Of a stretch of DNA of 64,000 nt, positions 24,760-36,708 are shown in pieces. Made by a program: the position numbers and the translations under genes. The notes beneath the pieces were generated by a model, which saw only the letters and a list, made by a program, of their open reading frames with translations, ran no database searches and was not told the DNA's origin. Origin of the DNA: Plantago ovata (taxonomy: Eukaryota; Streptophyta; Magnoliopsida; Lamiales; Plantaginaceae); contig CM051456.1 in NCBI GenBank assembly GCA_028274465.1, positions 21,609,033 through 21,673,032 of the forward strand. Reading direction: 5' to 3'. Each line of letters begins with the position of its first letter. Position 1 is the stretch's first letter.

Positions 24760-25290
24760 ACTATTTCATTTCCATCCTACTCTCATAAACTGGCTTTAGA
24801 GTTAAGGTGAACTCCACTATATCTGATTCTTGGACTGGTACTAGAGGAATGAGACAAGGTGATTCTTAATCACCCCATATCTTCACCTTATGCCAAGAGT
24901 TATTTGTAGTTGTACAACTCCTTATTCTAGTCTTAACATAAAGAAACAGCTCATTCAGACATTATTAATAGGCAGTGGGATTTTGATAAATTAAGTGCAG
25001 TACAGCCCCTAAAAATAGCTGCAAATTCCTCATGTGCGGAGTCCTGAAAGATGGTGGCCTTACACAAAAGATGGAAATTTCTCTATAAAATCAGCATACA
25101 ATCTAAATCTTAGGCCACAACATAGAAAGACAGTCTTGTTGCAAACTTCAACACGCATCTACTCATTCGCTGATACAACAGGCAACAAGTTCTTCCACAT
25201 TTGTGATTGCCAAAAATGCTTAGAAGAGAGCTCAGAGGAAGACAATGCTCCAAAGCAACATAGGAGTAGAAAGAAATCTTCTCAATAAAT
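24760..25290 (+). pseudogene. Degenerate LINE ORF2 remnant
   Basis: Translated pieces recall plant L1 reverse transcriptase. At about 24805-24900 the frame reads VKVNSTISDSWTGTRGMRQGDS, followed by a stop where the family has PLSPYLF. At 25034-25110 it reads WWPYTKDGNFSIKSAYNL, the linker that precedes the zinc-binding region. Large parts in between are missing. No target duplication identified. Old. Confidence 0.65.
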
Positions 25291-26023
25291 GCTCAATGAG
25301 CGATACGAGTAAGGAGATTGACAAGTTGGTCTCCTTGGAGAATCTGCTGGAAAGAATTTTGAATACAAGTCTGGAGGATCTTACTAAAAACATTCAGAAA
25401 CTACATTATGTTCTCCACTCCCCAGGCACTTCAAAAAAAATTAAGGGATTGTCAATAAGCTAAAATTACGGCAATGTCTGAACAGTGAGGGGTCATCCAA
25501 TGTGCACTCATGATTTCTGCATATTTCTACCAATAGTCTAAATGCTACTAATGCAGTGGTTCATGTGCAGATTTCGTTCATCAATAGCCTATAATAGTCC
25601 CAGTTGGACGGCAGCCTAGTTTAGCCTCTTATGATAATATGAAGCCATAGTTATGTTGATAAGCACTCCTCTCAAAAACATTATACATCTCACAATTTAG
25701 ATTACTAACATAAAAATCGCCAAATTCTCTCAATAGAGAATTAGCGCCATAGTAACAAGTACAGTTGGTCTGTTATTTAAGATCAGTACAGCACAATTTA
25801 TCTACCCTCTTAATACACTTCTAAATACGATGCTAGACATCGACTAATCTGTAGCATCGGGCAATCTGAACTTTAAAATGCATTCCAGGTTTGCCGGGAT
25901 AAGTTACAGTACTGAAAATTAGATTCACAGGATACCTTGACATTACTCACTCAATTACTATTGTTAGATGTAACTTTGGACTTGTAATTATGCCAAAATT
26001 ACCAGATTCACAGCTTTCAGCAA
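25291..26023. other. Intergenic / 3' flank of the bZIP gene
   Basis: No coding feature seen. The segment next to 26023 is presumably the 3'UTR of the minus-strand bZIP gene. Confidence 0.4.
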
Positions 26024-29000
26024 TCAACTAGCAGCTACAGCATCAGTTCGTGGACTAGCATCCAGAAGCTGACGAAGCTTAGTTCCAGGGTTACGTTCTT
26101 CATATGAGGTGCCATCGTCATTGCTAGTATCACTGGAATCAGAGTTGTTAACCCTTGCTAGTAGGTTCACCGTGCCAATCGGTTTGAGCCTCAAATCGTC
26201 AATCTTGTGAATGTTTACCTCTGTTTCCACTAGTCTGGCATTTCCTAATTTCTCCTGAAATGCAACCCATGTAAAGTTATCAATAAATGCAGGAGGGAAT
26301 AATATTTATCGACACCCTCAAGTAAAGACTGCTCTTCAACCGAAGCAAAATTGGAAATATTACACTTGCTTATAAGATCACTCAATTGAAAATAGAACGT
26401 AAGCCAAAAACTGTACCATTAGTTTAGCATTTTCAAGCCTCAGCCGATCAGAGGCTTCCACTAGTTTGTTTCTTTCAGATCTGAGTGTCATATTCTCTGC
26501 AGTTAGTACAGAAACTTTGGCAGCCAAGTCCTCAGCCTCGGCCTAAAAAAAGTTGAAACAGAGAAATTAGTAATGATAGAAGTAGGAGCTCCGCAAGAAG
26601 ATGCAATTAGCCCTTCATAACTTAATGGCCAGGCTAGTTCAACAAAGTAAATACTCATGATAAGCACACACAGTTCACCAAATGTTCAAAGTCCTAATCA
26701 GTGAGATGGTATTCTGATGAGATAGCTATACCTGTTTCCTGAGTCTTGATCTCCTAGCAGATTCTCGATTCGACTGCTTTCTCCTCTCCCTTTTTAGCTC
26801 CCGTTCATTCTATATAGCAAGACAATACACACTTGTCAAATGAAGACAACTAATAAACCAGACCAAAATCATTAGGGGCCTGAAAGCCTAACTTTTGCAA
26901 CATGCTTCTCCTAGAAGGGGTCATGAATGTGGATAATTTATTTAAACTTTGAATAATTACCAGTTATCAGCCCATTAAATCAAACAGGAAACGTAATTAT
27001 AAAGGCCAACACTTCAAACATCCATACACGAAGTTCAGACTCAATTGTCAGACAGTTCAAGGATTTTGCATCGGAAAAGACAGGATGGATCTCCAGGATA
27101 AGATATGCGAACAAGGTATCTGGTCAAATAATTACTAGATAAGGGGCTGGCTTGTGAGTGTGAATGAGAAACTAAAACTACAGTATCATAATCGAAGAAA
27201 GCAAGCATCCTCACATGAGGCAGGTATAGAATGATATAAAAGAGTTATACATTGCTAATTTTCATTAACTGAATTAAAAACACAGGGAAAGAGATGACCA
27301 TAAATGAGATGCGCTACAACACAAACCTGCAACCAGTTATCACTTGGCATTGATTGTTGGGACAGATTAGTTTGACTAGACTTAGCATTCAAATCAGAAG
27401 GGTCCTTCAGGGCTAATGTGATGTCTGGATTCTCCTCACTCTTTCTCGATAAATTGCCAGGAGCAATCACATCTACAGGCTTCTCAGAACCACAACTAAC
27501 TTCCACAGTAGTGCTTTTCTTCTGATCTTTACCGTCACCTGCAAAATTTTAAAGAGTCAAGGCGGGGAAATGGTAAGGTACTTGAACCTTTTTTTAACAA
27601 AAAGACGGAATAAGCAGACTTATCCATTCTCACTGCTAAAATATTCATCAGCACCAGATCACAGAAAATGATCCTTTTGGGGGAACTAATATTAATGGAT
27701 AATAGAACAGATGAAGCTCCATCAAGGGTCCTCGAAGACATAACATGCTTGACATTTGCATTTACAAGAACCAGCACCTAAAGAACTTTAACAGCCAAAA
27801 ATGGCAGATACAGAACCACCAGACTTCTTAGAGTGTATAATATTGAGCAAAGAGGCCAGGCCATTAACTCAAATATAACGGCCTAGGTAGTGTACTATCT
27901 CTTTTGCTAGGGACCTTAGTTATTTATCCCATACAGCATACATGATGAAATCAACAACTATAGTAGATATCAATGAATTTAAAAGTTATGAGAGCAAGCA
28001 ACTGGAGAAAAAAATACATCACATAGCTAGGTTCTTCCATGGCCATAGAATAACAAATGGATCTTACCACTACTCGGAGACTCTTGCCGACTTCTCTTCT
28101 TAGTGTTCTTGAAGTCCTATAAATAGAGAAATGTTAAGAGGTTATGCAATGCTACAAACAAATGGAGGCAACTAAATGAGAGCACTGTTTGATACAGTAA
28201 GAGTTCCATACCCCCGCAGTAACTCTATTACTTCCATCACTGGAATCTTCAGTCTCCTCACTGTTCACAAGAGGAAATCTTCAATTCTAGTAAAAAAATG
28301 ACAATCATGAAAATAGAACCTTACATTTCCTGGAACAAACCTTTCAGTCAATCTACGTTCAGATCCATGTTCATTGCTGTTGACATTTCCATTGCCTATT
28401 GACATAGCAAGCCCATCAAATTCTTTCAGCTTTTTTACAAAACTTCCATCAGCATTTTCTGCTGACTTCATGGCAGGTGTCTCCACATTCACTGCATTAC
28501 CAGCCTACAAGACCACATGGGAAATTAGCAAATCTTGGGCTTACTTACTATGGAAATTTAGTAACCCAGAACCAAGACATTACAAAAGCTTTTTTTAATT
28601 GCTTTTATGCAACATGAAGAATTCAATCAAGGGAGACATCCTACTATCATGAAACACAGTAAGTCTACGTATAAAGCTCAAATTACCACCTACTCATCTC
28701 TTCCCTCATTCAGAATGCCAAGTGTGAACTATGCTAACCAAACTCGGCTCTAAGTACTCGAGTAGGGTGTATAATCATGTGTTGGACTCAGGCCATTTCA
28801 TGGAGAAAAAATCACCCAAAAATGAATTATCCAAGTGATGAAGATGAACTCTTGCGGACTATTGTGTGTCTGACAGGGGTAAAAGGGGAATTAAGAAGTC
28901 TAGGTGACATAGAGCGTGCATGTGAAGCTTACCACAGGGATACCAGGATGAGTATAAACGCCTCCATGAGCATAGAATGCAGCGTACGGCGACCCATAAG

Positions 29001-29709
29001 GAGGCATCATAGACTGGAAAACAAAGCATGAGTGAACATTTATTATAGATTTCAGCATATGCAACCAGACAATAGATCAGAGTGCAAACTGAAACTTCCA
29101 AGTTCCAACATGATTAGTGCAATACCTGAGGCGGTCCCCACATATAAGGTGGGGGAGTATGAGGAGAAGCAACAGGAGAGTTCATATAAGGCGGTACAGC
29201 AAGTCGGGGGCCATAGTAAGCCTGAAATCAGTAGCTGTGGTAAGTACATGCATTACATGTGATAAAAACAAGAAAAACAAGGAAGGAAGAAAGAAAAGGC
29301 TAATAGCACAAAATTCTTGGTTATAAGAAGTCTGAATGGTGTGACTCACCTGCATTGCTGCCCAATCAGGGTAAACATGAACATTGTTGTGATCCTGCCA
29401 ATGAGAAAGGCATTTGCATCTATTTAGAAATGGATTTCATGTGATGTTTCACAGACACAGAAAACAAGAATGGAAAAAAAAAATCAACAACCTATAGAAA
29501 GACACATTAAGGGTATTTTTTAGGTTTTTCATGCACAAAATAAAGCAAGCTAGGCCAGGCCGACACAAGAGTTGCTCTAGAAATACCTGTTATACATTCA
29601 TCATATTTACAAGCATACTCAAATTACTTGGTAATCATTTAATACTCACCGTTGCACCTGGAGATGCGTTTTCAACCTTTGCAGGCTTCCCTTCTTCACT
29701 GCTACCCAT
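26024..29709 (-). CDS. GBF3: G-box-binding bZIP transcription factor (GBF2/GBF3 type, 396 aa)
   Basis: Eleven coding exons on the minus strand: 29650-29709, 29350-29394, 29126-29221, 28933-29013, 28341-28504, 28212-28260, 28068-28116, 27327-27538, 26732-26809, 26417-26542 and 26024-26254. All junctions are GT-AG and total 1191 nt. Residues 1-95 form the Pro-rich MFMR region (NVHVYPDWAAMQAYYGPR; PPYMWGPPQ; GVYTHPGIPV). KKLKEFDGLAMSIGNG lies near residue 117. The basic region KQSNRESARRSRLRKQ is at 263-278, and zipper leucines fall at 284, 291, 298, 305 and 312. The C-terminus LLDASPRTDAVAAS is typical of this subgroup. Group G bZIPs are nuclear and bind CACGTG in light- and ABA-responsive promoters as homo- or heterodimers. 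Length is close to Arabidopsis GBF3 (382 aa). The short segment between exons 4 and 5 is leaner than in GBF3, so a missed small exon in 28505-28932 is possible. Confidence 0.96.
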
Positions 29710-30821
29710 AACACAGATAGAGACCACGGACCGATTTCAAACTAGTTCAGGACATGTAAATCTTTGGATAAATGCAGCTCAAGTTTCAATGCTCTGCGAG
29801 ATAGAAAGCTTACATGAGACAAAACACGTGTGTGTGGATCAACAAGTACAAGAAAGACTGCCAAACAAGTTTCCTAGATAGGTGAAAAATCCAGTTACTA
29901 TTTCTTAGATTCCAATTATTTCCATGTATAGTAGAATAGTTCCGGAAACGGCAAATATCCAGTACCAGAGACAGATAGATTGCTCTTTAAGTTACCCCAT
30001 AAGATTAGTTAGTTGGAACCGAAGGCTTCTGACTAAAGAAACCAGTTTCAAAGTGAAACTGAGCTGAGATACACAGACAGGAGAAGGTAAAAAGTAAACC
30101 ACAAGTCCACAACTAGTACTACCCTTTTTCTCCGAAGGACAACATTGCATATATTTTGACTCTACATGTTTGAATTCTAAGCAAAGCAATCTGTATTCAT
30201 TACTGTAAATGTCTAAAGTACTCCTCAAAGTCACTGTCCAAGAATCTGTTCACATTTAGAAAACCTTACCGAAAAGCTTAATAGTACCAACTAAAATCCT
30301 AGATCCAACATGAAGTGCTCAATTAAGAAACAATTATGATAATTAATCATTCAGTTCAAGGTCCATGGCAAAAGTTAAGTAGTATCAAATCAAAATCCAG
30401 TCTAGTCATCCACAGACTACACAGCTTTCATTCTAAAGACAACAACATACAGGTAAATTGACAAATATACCCTCGTCAACCACCTAAAATTCCCATCCGC
30501 CAACAGGAATCACACAGAGATAACTAAACAGTCACCTGAATTGTTCAAAACACAATTTGAAACAAGTAAAAATACTCATGAATCTATGTGTATGTAATTT
30601 TCAATTGTTATTGCATGAAACTTCCATTTACAATTCCAATTCCTCCTTCAAAACAAGCACAGCGAACTGAACGAAGCACTGAACAGATTGTACTAATCCA
30701 TGCCAAATTCAATTAGCAAAATAAAAGCCGAAAAGAGGAATTACAAAATTTAAGCCATGAAAATAACAATTTGCATTGATCAGCAAGTAATTATCAGCTA
30801 ACAGTAAGAATTGAACATACC

Positions 30822-31036
30822 TAGATCATTTGTGGGGAGAATTTTCAAGCCGAAGTGATTGGATGCATTTTTAGTTGTCTGCAGGTGGAAAGAGCTTGGG
30901 CAAAAACAGAGTTGATAGTTTTAGTGAGAGAAAGTAGTAATGTGAAGGAAGGAAGAGAAGGGGAAGAGAGAGAGAGAGAGAGAGAGAAGAAGAGAAGGAG
31001 CGCCAAGGCAACACTCCACGTCACGTAACACGTGTC
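30822..31036 (-). promoter_or_regulatory. bZIP gene 5' region: leader exon, CT repeat, G-box/ABRE cluster
   Basis: A leader exon ends at GATCTAG|GTATG (donor at 30820/30821). The intron 29710-30820 would precede the coding exons. Further upstream lies a (CT)n tract (about 30967-30988, seen as AG repeats on the plus strand). At 31018-31036 the plus strand reads CACGTCACGTAACACGTGTC: three ACGT cores including a perfect G-box (CACGTG, 31029-31034) that overlaps an ABRE (ACGTGTC). GBF proteins bind such sites, so autoregulation and ABA response are plausible. The leader exon is inferred. Confidence 0.6.
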
Positions 31037-31698
31037 CGAGCAGATGCAATGTGAAAATGAAAAGGGTCGATACTCGTAAATCGTCGATTATTCAACTTGG
31101 CTTACGACACACATACGAATATGTGTATAAAATTAATTATAACTATATACCTATGAAATTAGGGGATACAAGAGACTTTTAATTCTTACTCAGCCACTCA
31201 GGTACTACCATATTTTTTAATTTATTTTAAAGATCAAAAGTAATTAGATTGGTTAAGGTAGTTTGCGTTTACATGTCGAATAATAGGAAATTCGTCCATA
31301 CTCAAAATTACATTCACCCTATTAGATACTAAATTCCAGACAAAATTGAACGAATTCGGAATTTGTAATTTTATCAGCAACTTCATTTGCTTTTCGGTAT
31401 ACAAAACACTTGGTTTATTCAAATTCTTCAGGCATATCCAGCACGTCCTCCATTATATTTCGAAGGTGCTTATATTCCGCTTATTTCTTGTTGATGCAAC
31501 AGACAAGCAGTTGATTGTAATCTTCTTATGTCTTGAAGGAAGACATAATTGTTAACCCACTTTGAAAGCCTGAAACTCTGCAATATTATTATGATATGTG
31601 TTTTCTAGATAAGTTTGCTTGAAACAAAGGGTCTCTTGTGAATTTTATGATAATACACCTTGCACCTGCATTTCCTGATAAAGGATATGTTGAGCTGT
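31037..31698. other. Intergenic, no feature seen
   Basis: AT-rich upstream DNA of the bZIP gene. No gene or repeat recognised. Confidence 0.4.
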
Positions 31699-31985
31699 TG
31701 TAACGACCCGACCCATATGGGCCGAGAGGCGAGGTTACTCCTGGACATCTTTCCGAGGTGATATGTTGGCCCCACATACCAACACGTATTCTAATTCGCG
31801 TAGTTTGACTAACTCGTGCGCGCATCGGAAACTTCCCAGTAGGTCACCCATCCTAAAATTGATCCAGAGTAAGCATGCTTAACTCTGAAGTTCTTCTGGA
31901 TGGATTTTCAAAATGAAAGGTGCACCTTGTTGGTATGAGTGGCGTTCTCAATTTCTTTAAACTCTCTGGAATCTGGGGCGTTACG
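31699..31985 (-). mobile_element. Cassandra TRIM solo LTR with 5S rRNA-like insert
   Basis: On the minus strand the LTR ends in the GTTACA typical of Cassandra. It contains a 5S rRNA-derived stretch (about 31818-31905) with AGTTAAGCATGCTTACTC and AGGATGGGTGACCTACTGGG, which are the internal promoter/arm sequences of plant 5S rRNA. Flanking pentamers are GCTGT and GCCGT, nearly matching target duplications. No interior or second LTR is seen, so this is a solo LTR. The conserved 5S part points to moderate age. Confidence 0.85.
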
Positions 31986-31994
31986 GCCGTCGAT

Positions 31995-32800
31995 GTTGAG
32001 AAATTCTCCAGGGGGGTGTTCATCTACAGGGGATTGGAACCATTATTTTTGTTTTTTCGTTTGTGAAGGCTACCTGGTTGTCTTTCAAAGAGTCCAGTAG
32101 CTAAATATTGAGCTAGCTTTTGTAAGTAGATATCTTCATTTCTAAAACATTTCTCATTCTTGACCTTCCAACCATGCCAATAGAATAATATGCCTTGTAA
32201 TTGTTTTTCTTTTTTTAGTTAGATTCCATGTTAAAAACCATCTCAGTAAAACAATTACAAGTTGAGTTCAAGTTTGTTTGAAAAATCTAGGATCTTAAGG
32301 ATGGAAAACATGACAATGGAAGAAAAGATGCTCAGGAGTTTTAATGTTAATATTGCACAAACTGCATATACTTGAAGGAATAATTCCAAGTTTTAAGAGT
32401 ATATTTACAATAGGCAACCTATCGTTGATTACTATCCAAGCAAAAAACTTAAATTTTGGTTGAATTTTAAGCTTCCACGGTGTATGCCAAGGCCAGGTAA
32501 TACTAGAGTCATTGGTGGAGATTAAGAGGGAATAAGCACTTTTGAAGTAAATTCTCCCGACTTATGACCTCAAAGAGATGTATTTTGTTTATCCTCATTA
32601 GGTAAGGGAATACCTAAGATTTCATTAGCAATATCAGTAGGGACAAGTTGTCTTAAAACTTGCATGTCCCAACTATTTTTGGAATTGTGAAAATTTTCAT
32701 TACTCCAAATCTCAATCAGTACAGTGAGGCCGACTGAGGTCCAGACCATCCTAATCACCCAAAACGACTAAACAGACAAAACTGGACCAAACTAAAACCT
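31995..32800 (-). pseudogene. LINE ORF2 remnant (linker + zinc-binding region)
   Basis: On the minus strand, 32758 downward reads SWDMQVLRQLVPTDIANEIL then GIPLPNEDKQ, the typical linker after a plant L1 reverse transcriptase. In another frame follows WPWHTPWKLKIQPKFKFFAW and CSLCNINIKTPEHLFFHC, the zf-RVT region. Frames are broken by stops and shifts. No ends or target duplication were located. Confidence 0.7.
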
Positions 32801-33099
32801 ATCCAAACTGTAATCTATACAAGTATGTATGGAGTCCAGCGTATAACATACTCCGCTGGACAATTCTAAGTATCACATTATTTCCTATCTCTTCAATATT
32901 CAGGGTGCCGTTTTTTTAAAATAAACACATTCCTTTGACCACATCCATAGCAATACCATCATCCTTCATCATAAGGTGGATATTTTTGACTTCCTCAAAA
33001 GCAAAAGAAAAGGCAGTTGAGGAGGCAGGGTGAAGCTATTGTCCAAATCGCATAAACTACCTCAGCAATACACGTCGTCATCAACTTAGCCCTTCATCC

Positions 33100-33610
33100 T
33101 TTGCCTTTCTATTTCGCAGTTAACTTTGCAACTGCCTCATCCCTATTCAACCAATTTATTCTCATTTGTAACCATCCAGGACTTTTCAAAAGCTTTCTTT
33201 GTTTCTGCACAGTTGAACAACAGATGGTCTCCAGTTTCAAGGTTGTGAAGCCTTCACAGTAGACACATATGTCGTCTGTAATGATACCAAATATTTGCAA
33301 TCTATCTTTCGTGGCAAGTCTGTTGAATAAACCCAGCCACAGAATGAAAATTTCCCAGGGGCTAGCTGTATTACGTAGCACCAAATCTCTCCAAACTACT
33401 TTATCTTTCATTCCTCTCTGGGCTAGGTACATCTTCTTTACCTCATACTTGTCACGTCTCTGCATGTCACAACTGTTATTGTTAATTATATCAGATAATA
33501 GGAGATTAGGATTCTCAATGTTGATCACATAATCTTTCAGTGTTTTGTTTTTCAGCCATTTGTCTTTCCAAAAGAAAGTATTATTTCCATAGCCAATGTT
33601 TATTAATAAT
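33100..33610 (-). pseudogene. Second LINE fragment (zf-RVT type)
   Basis: An open stretch of 139 codons (33109-33528) contains KVVWRDLVLRNTASPWEIFI, LWLGLFNRLATKDRLQIFGI and DDICVYCE, the zinc-binding region after plant LINE reverse transcriptases. It lies upstream, on the same strand, of another LINE fragment whose parts come in the wrong order for one element, so these are two separate remnants. The RT proper is absent. Confidence 0.65.
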
Positions 33611-34347
33611 CATTGTGGGAACTCATTTTTAATTTTATAAGATTTCTACGAAACACGTCAAAAAATATTAAAACTTTTCTGAAAAAATTCAAAATGTTTC
33701 AATCGGGTGAAGCATAACTGAATCAAATATACTGAGAAAATTTCTGATACAATTTATAGTTTAATCCAACACCTCACCAACCATGTCGTAAGTACATGAG
33801 TACATATGACTACATTCCAAGCCCAGCAAGTGATGGTTGAAAACCATAGAGAAGGTTCTCTACATTCCAAGCACTTCATTAGTTCCATTATTAGGACCAT
33901 ACACATACATCTCTTTCATTTTGTTCAAAATTCTTATGGACACTTCATTTCATTTGAAATTGTGTCCACTATTAACACGCTTGAGAAAATCTCTGAAAGG
34001 AAGTTGAATTTGTTGGATTGCCTTGACAAAATTCTTAAATTTGTTTTGTAAAATAAAAAGAGGGTAAGTTTGCATATATGATTTTTAAAACTTCTTTACT
34101 TTTAATTAGTTTTTGGATACAATTACTAAATACTCTAATGAATTGAGAGAGTATTTGTAAACATTTAACTTATCTAACACATCATTCATTTTACGAGACA
34201 TTGAATATTGATTGTTTGCAACAAATTATAAGAATCCATCTTAACTCTTAAATTACTCAAATGAGTTGATGAAGAAGTTGTAGTAGGACTCATTAATGAA
34301 CTTTCAAGGTTTTTTTTTTTTTTTTTTTTAAATGTGAATTTATAAAC
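33611..34347. other. Intergenic, no feature seen
   Basis: AT-rich, with a run of about 20 T near 34312-34330 and no recognised gene. Confidence 0.4.
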
Positions 34348-34634
34348 AGTAACGTTCCGGCCACTAATGGCCAAAGTTCATTTGACCGGATTACTTCTGG
34401 ATTGCTATTCGAGGTGATATACTGACCTCTTATATGAATACGTATTCTTTCCACACACTACCTAGTAGATCACCAATTTTAAAATTGCTCCAAGACTATC
34501 ACGCTTAATTTTAAAATTATTATAAATGAATTTTTAAAAAGAACATTACATTTTTTTTTAAACGTCAACATTACACATTGTAATTTGCGTATCGTTTTTA
34601 TAGCCGTTTTAAATTCTCGAATTCTGGCGTTACA
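34348..34634 (-). mobile_element. Second Cassandra solo LTR, older
   Basis: Same length as and the layout of the copy at 31699-31985: it ends GGCGTTACA, shares GAGGTGATAT and ATACGTATTCT, and has a strongly eroded 5S-like segment (about 34462-34530). It is flanked by an exact 5-bp duplication TAAAC (34343-34347 and 34635-34639), consistent with LTR-element integration followed by loss of one LTR and the interior. Its greater divergence suggests it is older than the other copy. Confidence 0.72.
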
Positions 34635-34639
34635 TAAAC

Positions 34640-35428
34640 AGTTTTTTAACTACTTCCTCACCTGAATCTTGAATTAATAACATTAAAATAACTTGAAATA
34701 TTTGGAATTTGGAAACAAATGCCAACTCGCACGAGAGCAAATGATTGAATACCGTATCTGTCGGTATGGAATACGGAAACCTACGGAGGATGGTTGGTTA
34801 GTTAGTGAGCTGGCATCTGATCCGGTAGTTACTTAATTATTATTCCAAGTCTGTTACCGTACACGTGGTACTTTCAGATCGATCCACGCGTGTTGTTGGT
34901 AGCCAACTAATACTACCACCCGGCATGTGGCTGACGTGTTCCTTTTACCCAATTCCTTTTTCTTTTTTGATTTTTAAGAAAGAGAATTTAATTGGATTTG
35001 ATTGGGACTCTTGAATCCGTATGGGCCCTGTTTGGTAGGGGTTGATGTTTTCCAATTTTACTTCTTTTATTATTAATGACGATATTACCCCTGAAACAAG
35101 AGTGATGAATCTGATGATGTAACTATCGTGTCCGGTAGCAATTGCCAGAGGTCCAAAGGTGAAAAGGGCTATGAGGTGTCTCGCGTACTTATTAGTTTTC
35201 GGATTTGCTGTCGACTTTCTTTACTTTACTTATTTCCATATTATACTCATCCGTTTTTTTAGATTTTTTACGTATTTATTTTTCATCCGTTTTCATCCAA
35301 AATCAAACGTAAAGAATCTAAAAAAACATATGAGTATAATAGTAGAAAATAAAAAATAAAACGGTCATTTACATTTAGATCCCTTTTTAAATTCGCTTAT
35401 TATATTGTGATTTATGCTAAATTAAATT
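34640..35428. other. Intergenic, no gene recognised
   Basis: GGGCCCTGTTTGGTAGG near 35020-35037 resembles a DNA-transposon end, but no partner end was found. Nothing else recognised. Confidence 0.35.
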
Positions 35429-35445
35429 TTATATCTGACTACCTT

Positions 35446-35558
35446 TTTTTTTTTTTGAAATTCAAGAGCATAGCATTAAATTAAACTACGAAAAGCATCC
35501 AAATTGTTTTAGGTTACAAACCGTACTGAATTAAAGGAGTCTAAAGCTAGGTAATAAA
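35446..35558 (-). mobile_element. Very short 3'-end LINE insertion
   Basis: A 113-bp insertion flanked by an exact 17-bp duplication TTATATCTGACTACCTT (35429-35445 and 35559-35575). The T run at its left end is the poly(A) tail on the minus strand. The remaining ~95 bp is non-coding, as expected for the 3'UTR of a heavily 5'-truncated LINE (a SINE fragment is the alternative). Confidence 0.8.
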
Positions 35559-35863
35559 TTATATCTGACTACCTTGCTAGGTAGGTAATAAACTATATTC
35601 AGGGCCGCGGATTTAAATTTAAATATTGAATTTTGAAATTTTCCAAACAATTATATTTTTATTTATTATACATTTGACTCAAATATTTTTAATTTTACCA
35701 CATTCACAAAAACAAAATCAACATAGCACACATAACTTCTCTAGATTTCAAAATGGTTACAAATTTTATTGCGAAGTAAACCTCAATAAACTTTTATATT
35801 CAAAATAAATCCTAAAATAAAAATGAAAGCATAAAAATAATAATAAAATAAAGGAGTTGTAGC

Positions 35864-36045
35864 AATTCGATTTGGTCCTTTGGAGCTGCAAAGTTCCAGA
35901 TCATGCACTGAGCTTTAAGCTCCGGTCTAGAGTTGTGATGAGATCCAATCGGAGCTTATTGAAGATAAGGAGGAAGATATATAGGAGAAAAAAAGAGATA
36001 GAAAAAGAATGGAAGGGAAAGAAAATCATCAGGGGCGTGTTTGAT
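35864..36045. mobile_element. Fold-back element B (partial) with palindromic core
   Basis: Contains GGAGCTGCAAAGTTCC, GAGCTTTAAGCTCCGG and CCAATCGGAGCTTATTG, followed by a purine-rich tract (35948-36020) and GGGGCGTGTTTGATTTG. It matches the layout of elements at 5088 and 36709, but I see only one end. It is non-coding. Confidence 0.4.
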
Positions 36046-36708
36046 TTGTATATAATGAATAGTGACCAATAAGTTGGTCAACAAAAATCATTTTTTTTTA
36101 CGTAGATGTAATTGTTTTATTAAGAGGAGCGTGGATGCAAAATTCCTATCTAGCTAAGAGTCATACATAATAACCTCCAAATGAATTATATCTATCTTTT
36201 ATGGTACCGTCTCCATTCCCTCAATATGATTTCATTGTTCTTGAGTGAATATATAAGTTTTAAGAAAATTAATGTAATTGGATCCTATTTGTGTAAATAA
36301 ATAATTGTAAAAGTGGTGTATTTTGAGTAAAAAAAGGATTGAAGAGAAATAAATAGAAAAAGTCAATAGGTTAGTAAATAGAGTTGTGTGATCGGGGTAA
36401 TTATTATAATAAATATTTATATTTTTTGAATGAGAAGATTTTAACGGAACAATTAAAATGTGTAGGGAGTCCACAAATCCGAACATGCCGGGGTGGTGGA
36501 CAGTTTGTGGCCAATGGGAATCCAGTAGCGGAGTGTAATTAGGAGTCTTATTAATTTAGGATAAGCTAGTATCTAAGGTATTTCGAAGATCCCTTAGAGA
36601 TAAGACGAGTAGATTTATGATTTATCTAGACAATTCTTTTCTGCTTAGAACTCTAATGACCCAGAACTGTGTCTGGATCACAAGTATAGAAACTCGTCAG
36701 TTGTTTAC
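36046..36708. other. Intergenic, no feature seen
   Basis: AT-rich. No gene recognised. Confidence 0.4.

Noticed and set aside
31818-31905. 5S rRNA gene
   Set aside because: The similarity is partial and lies within a Cassandra LTR. A true 5S gene would be about 120 bp, complete and usually in tandem arrays.
33109-33528. Stand-alone host gene of 139 codons
   Set aside because: Its sequence is the zinc-binding region of a LINE ORF2, so it is a retroelement remnant.
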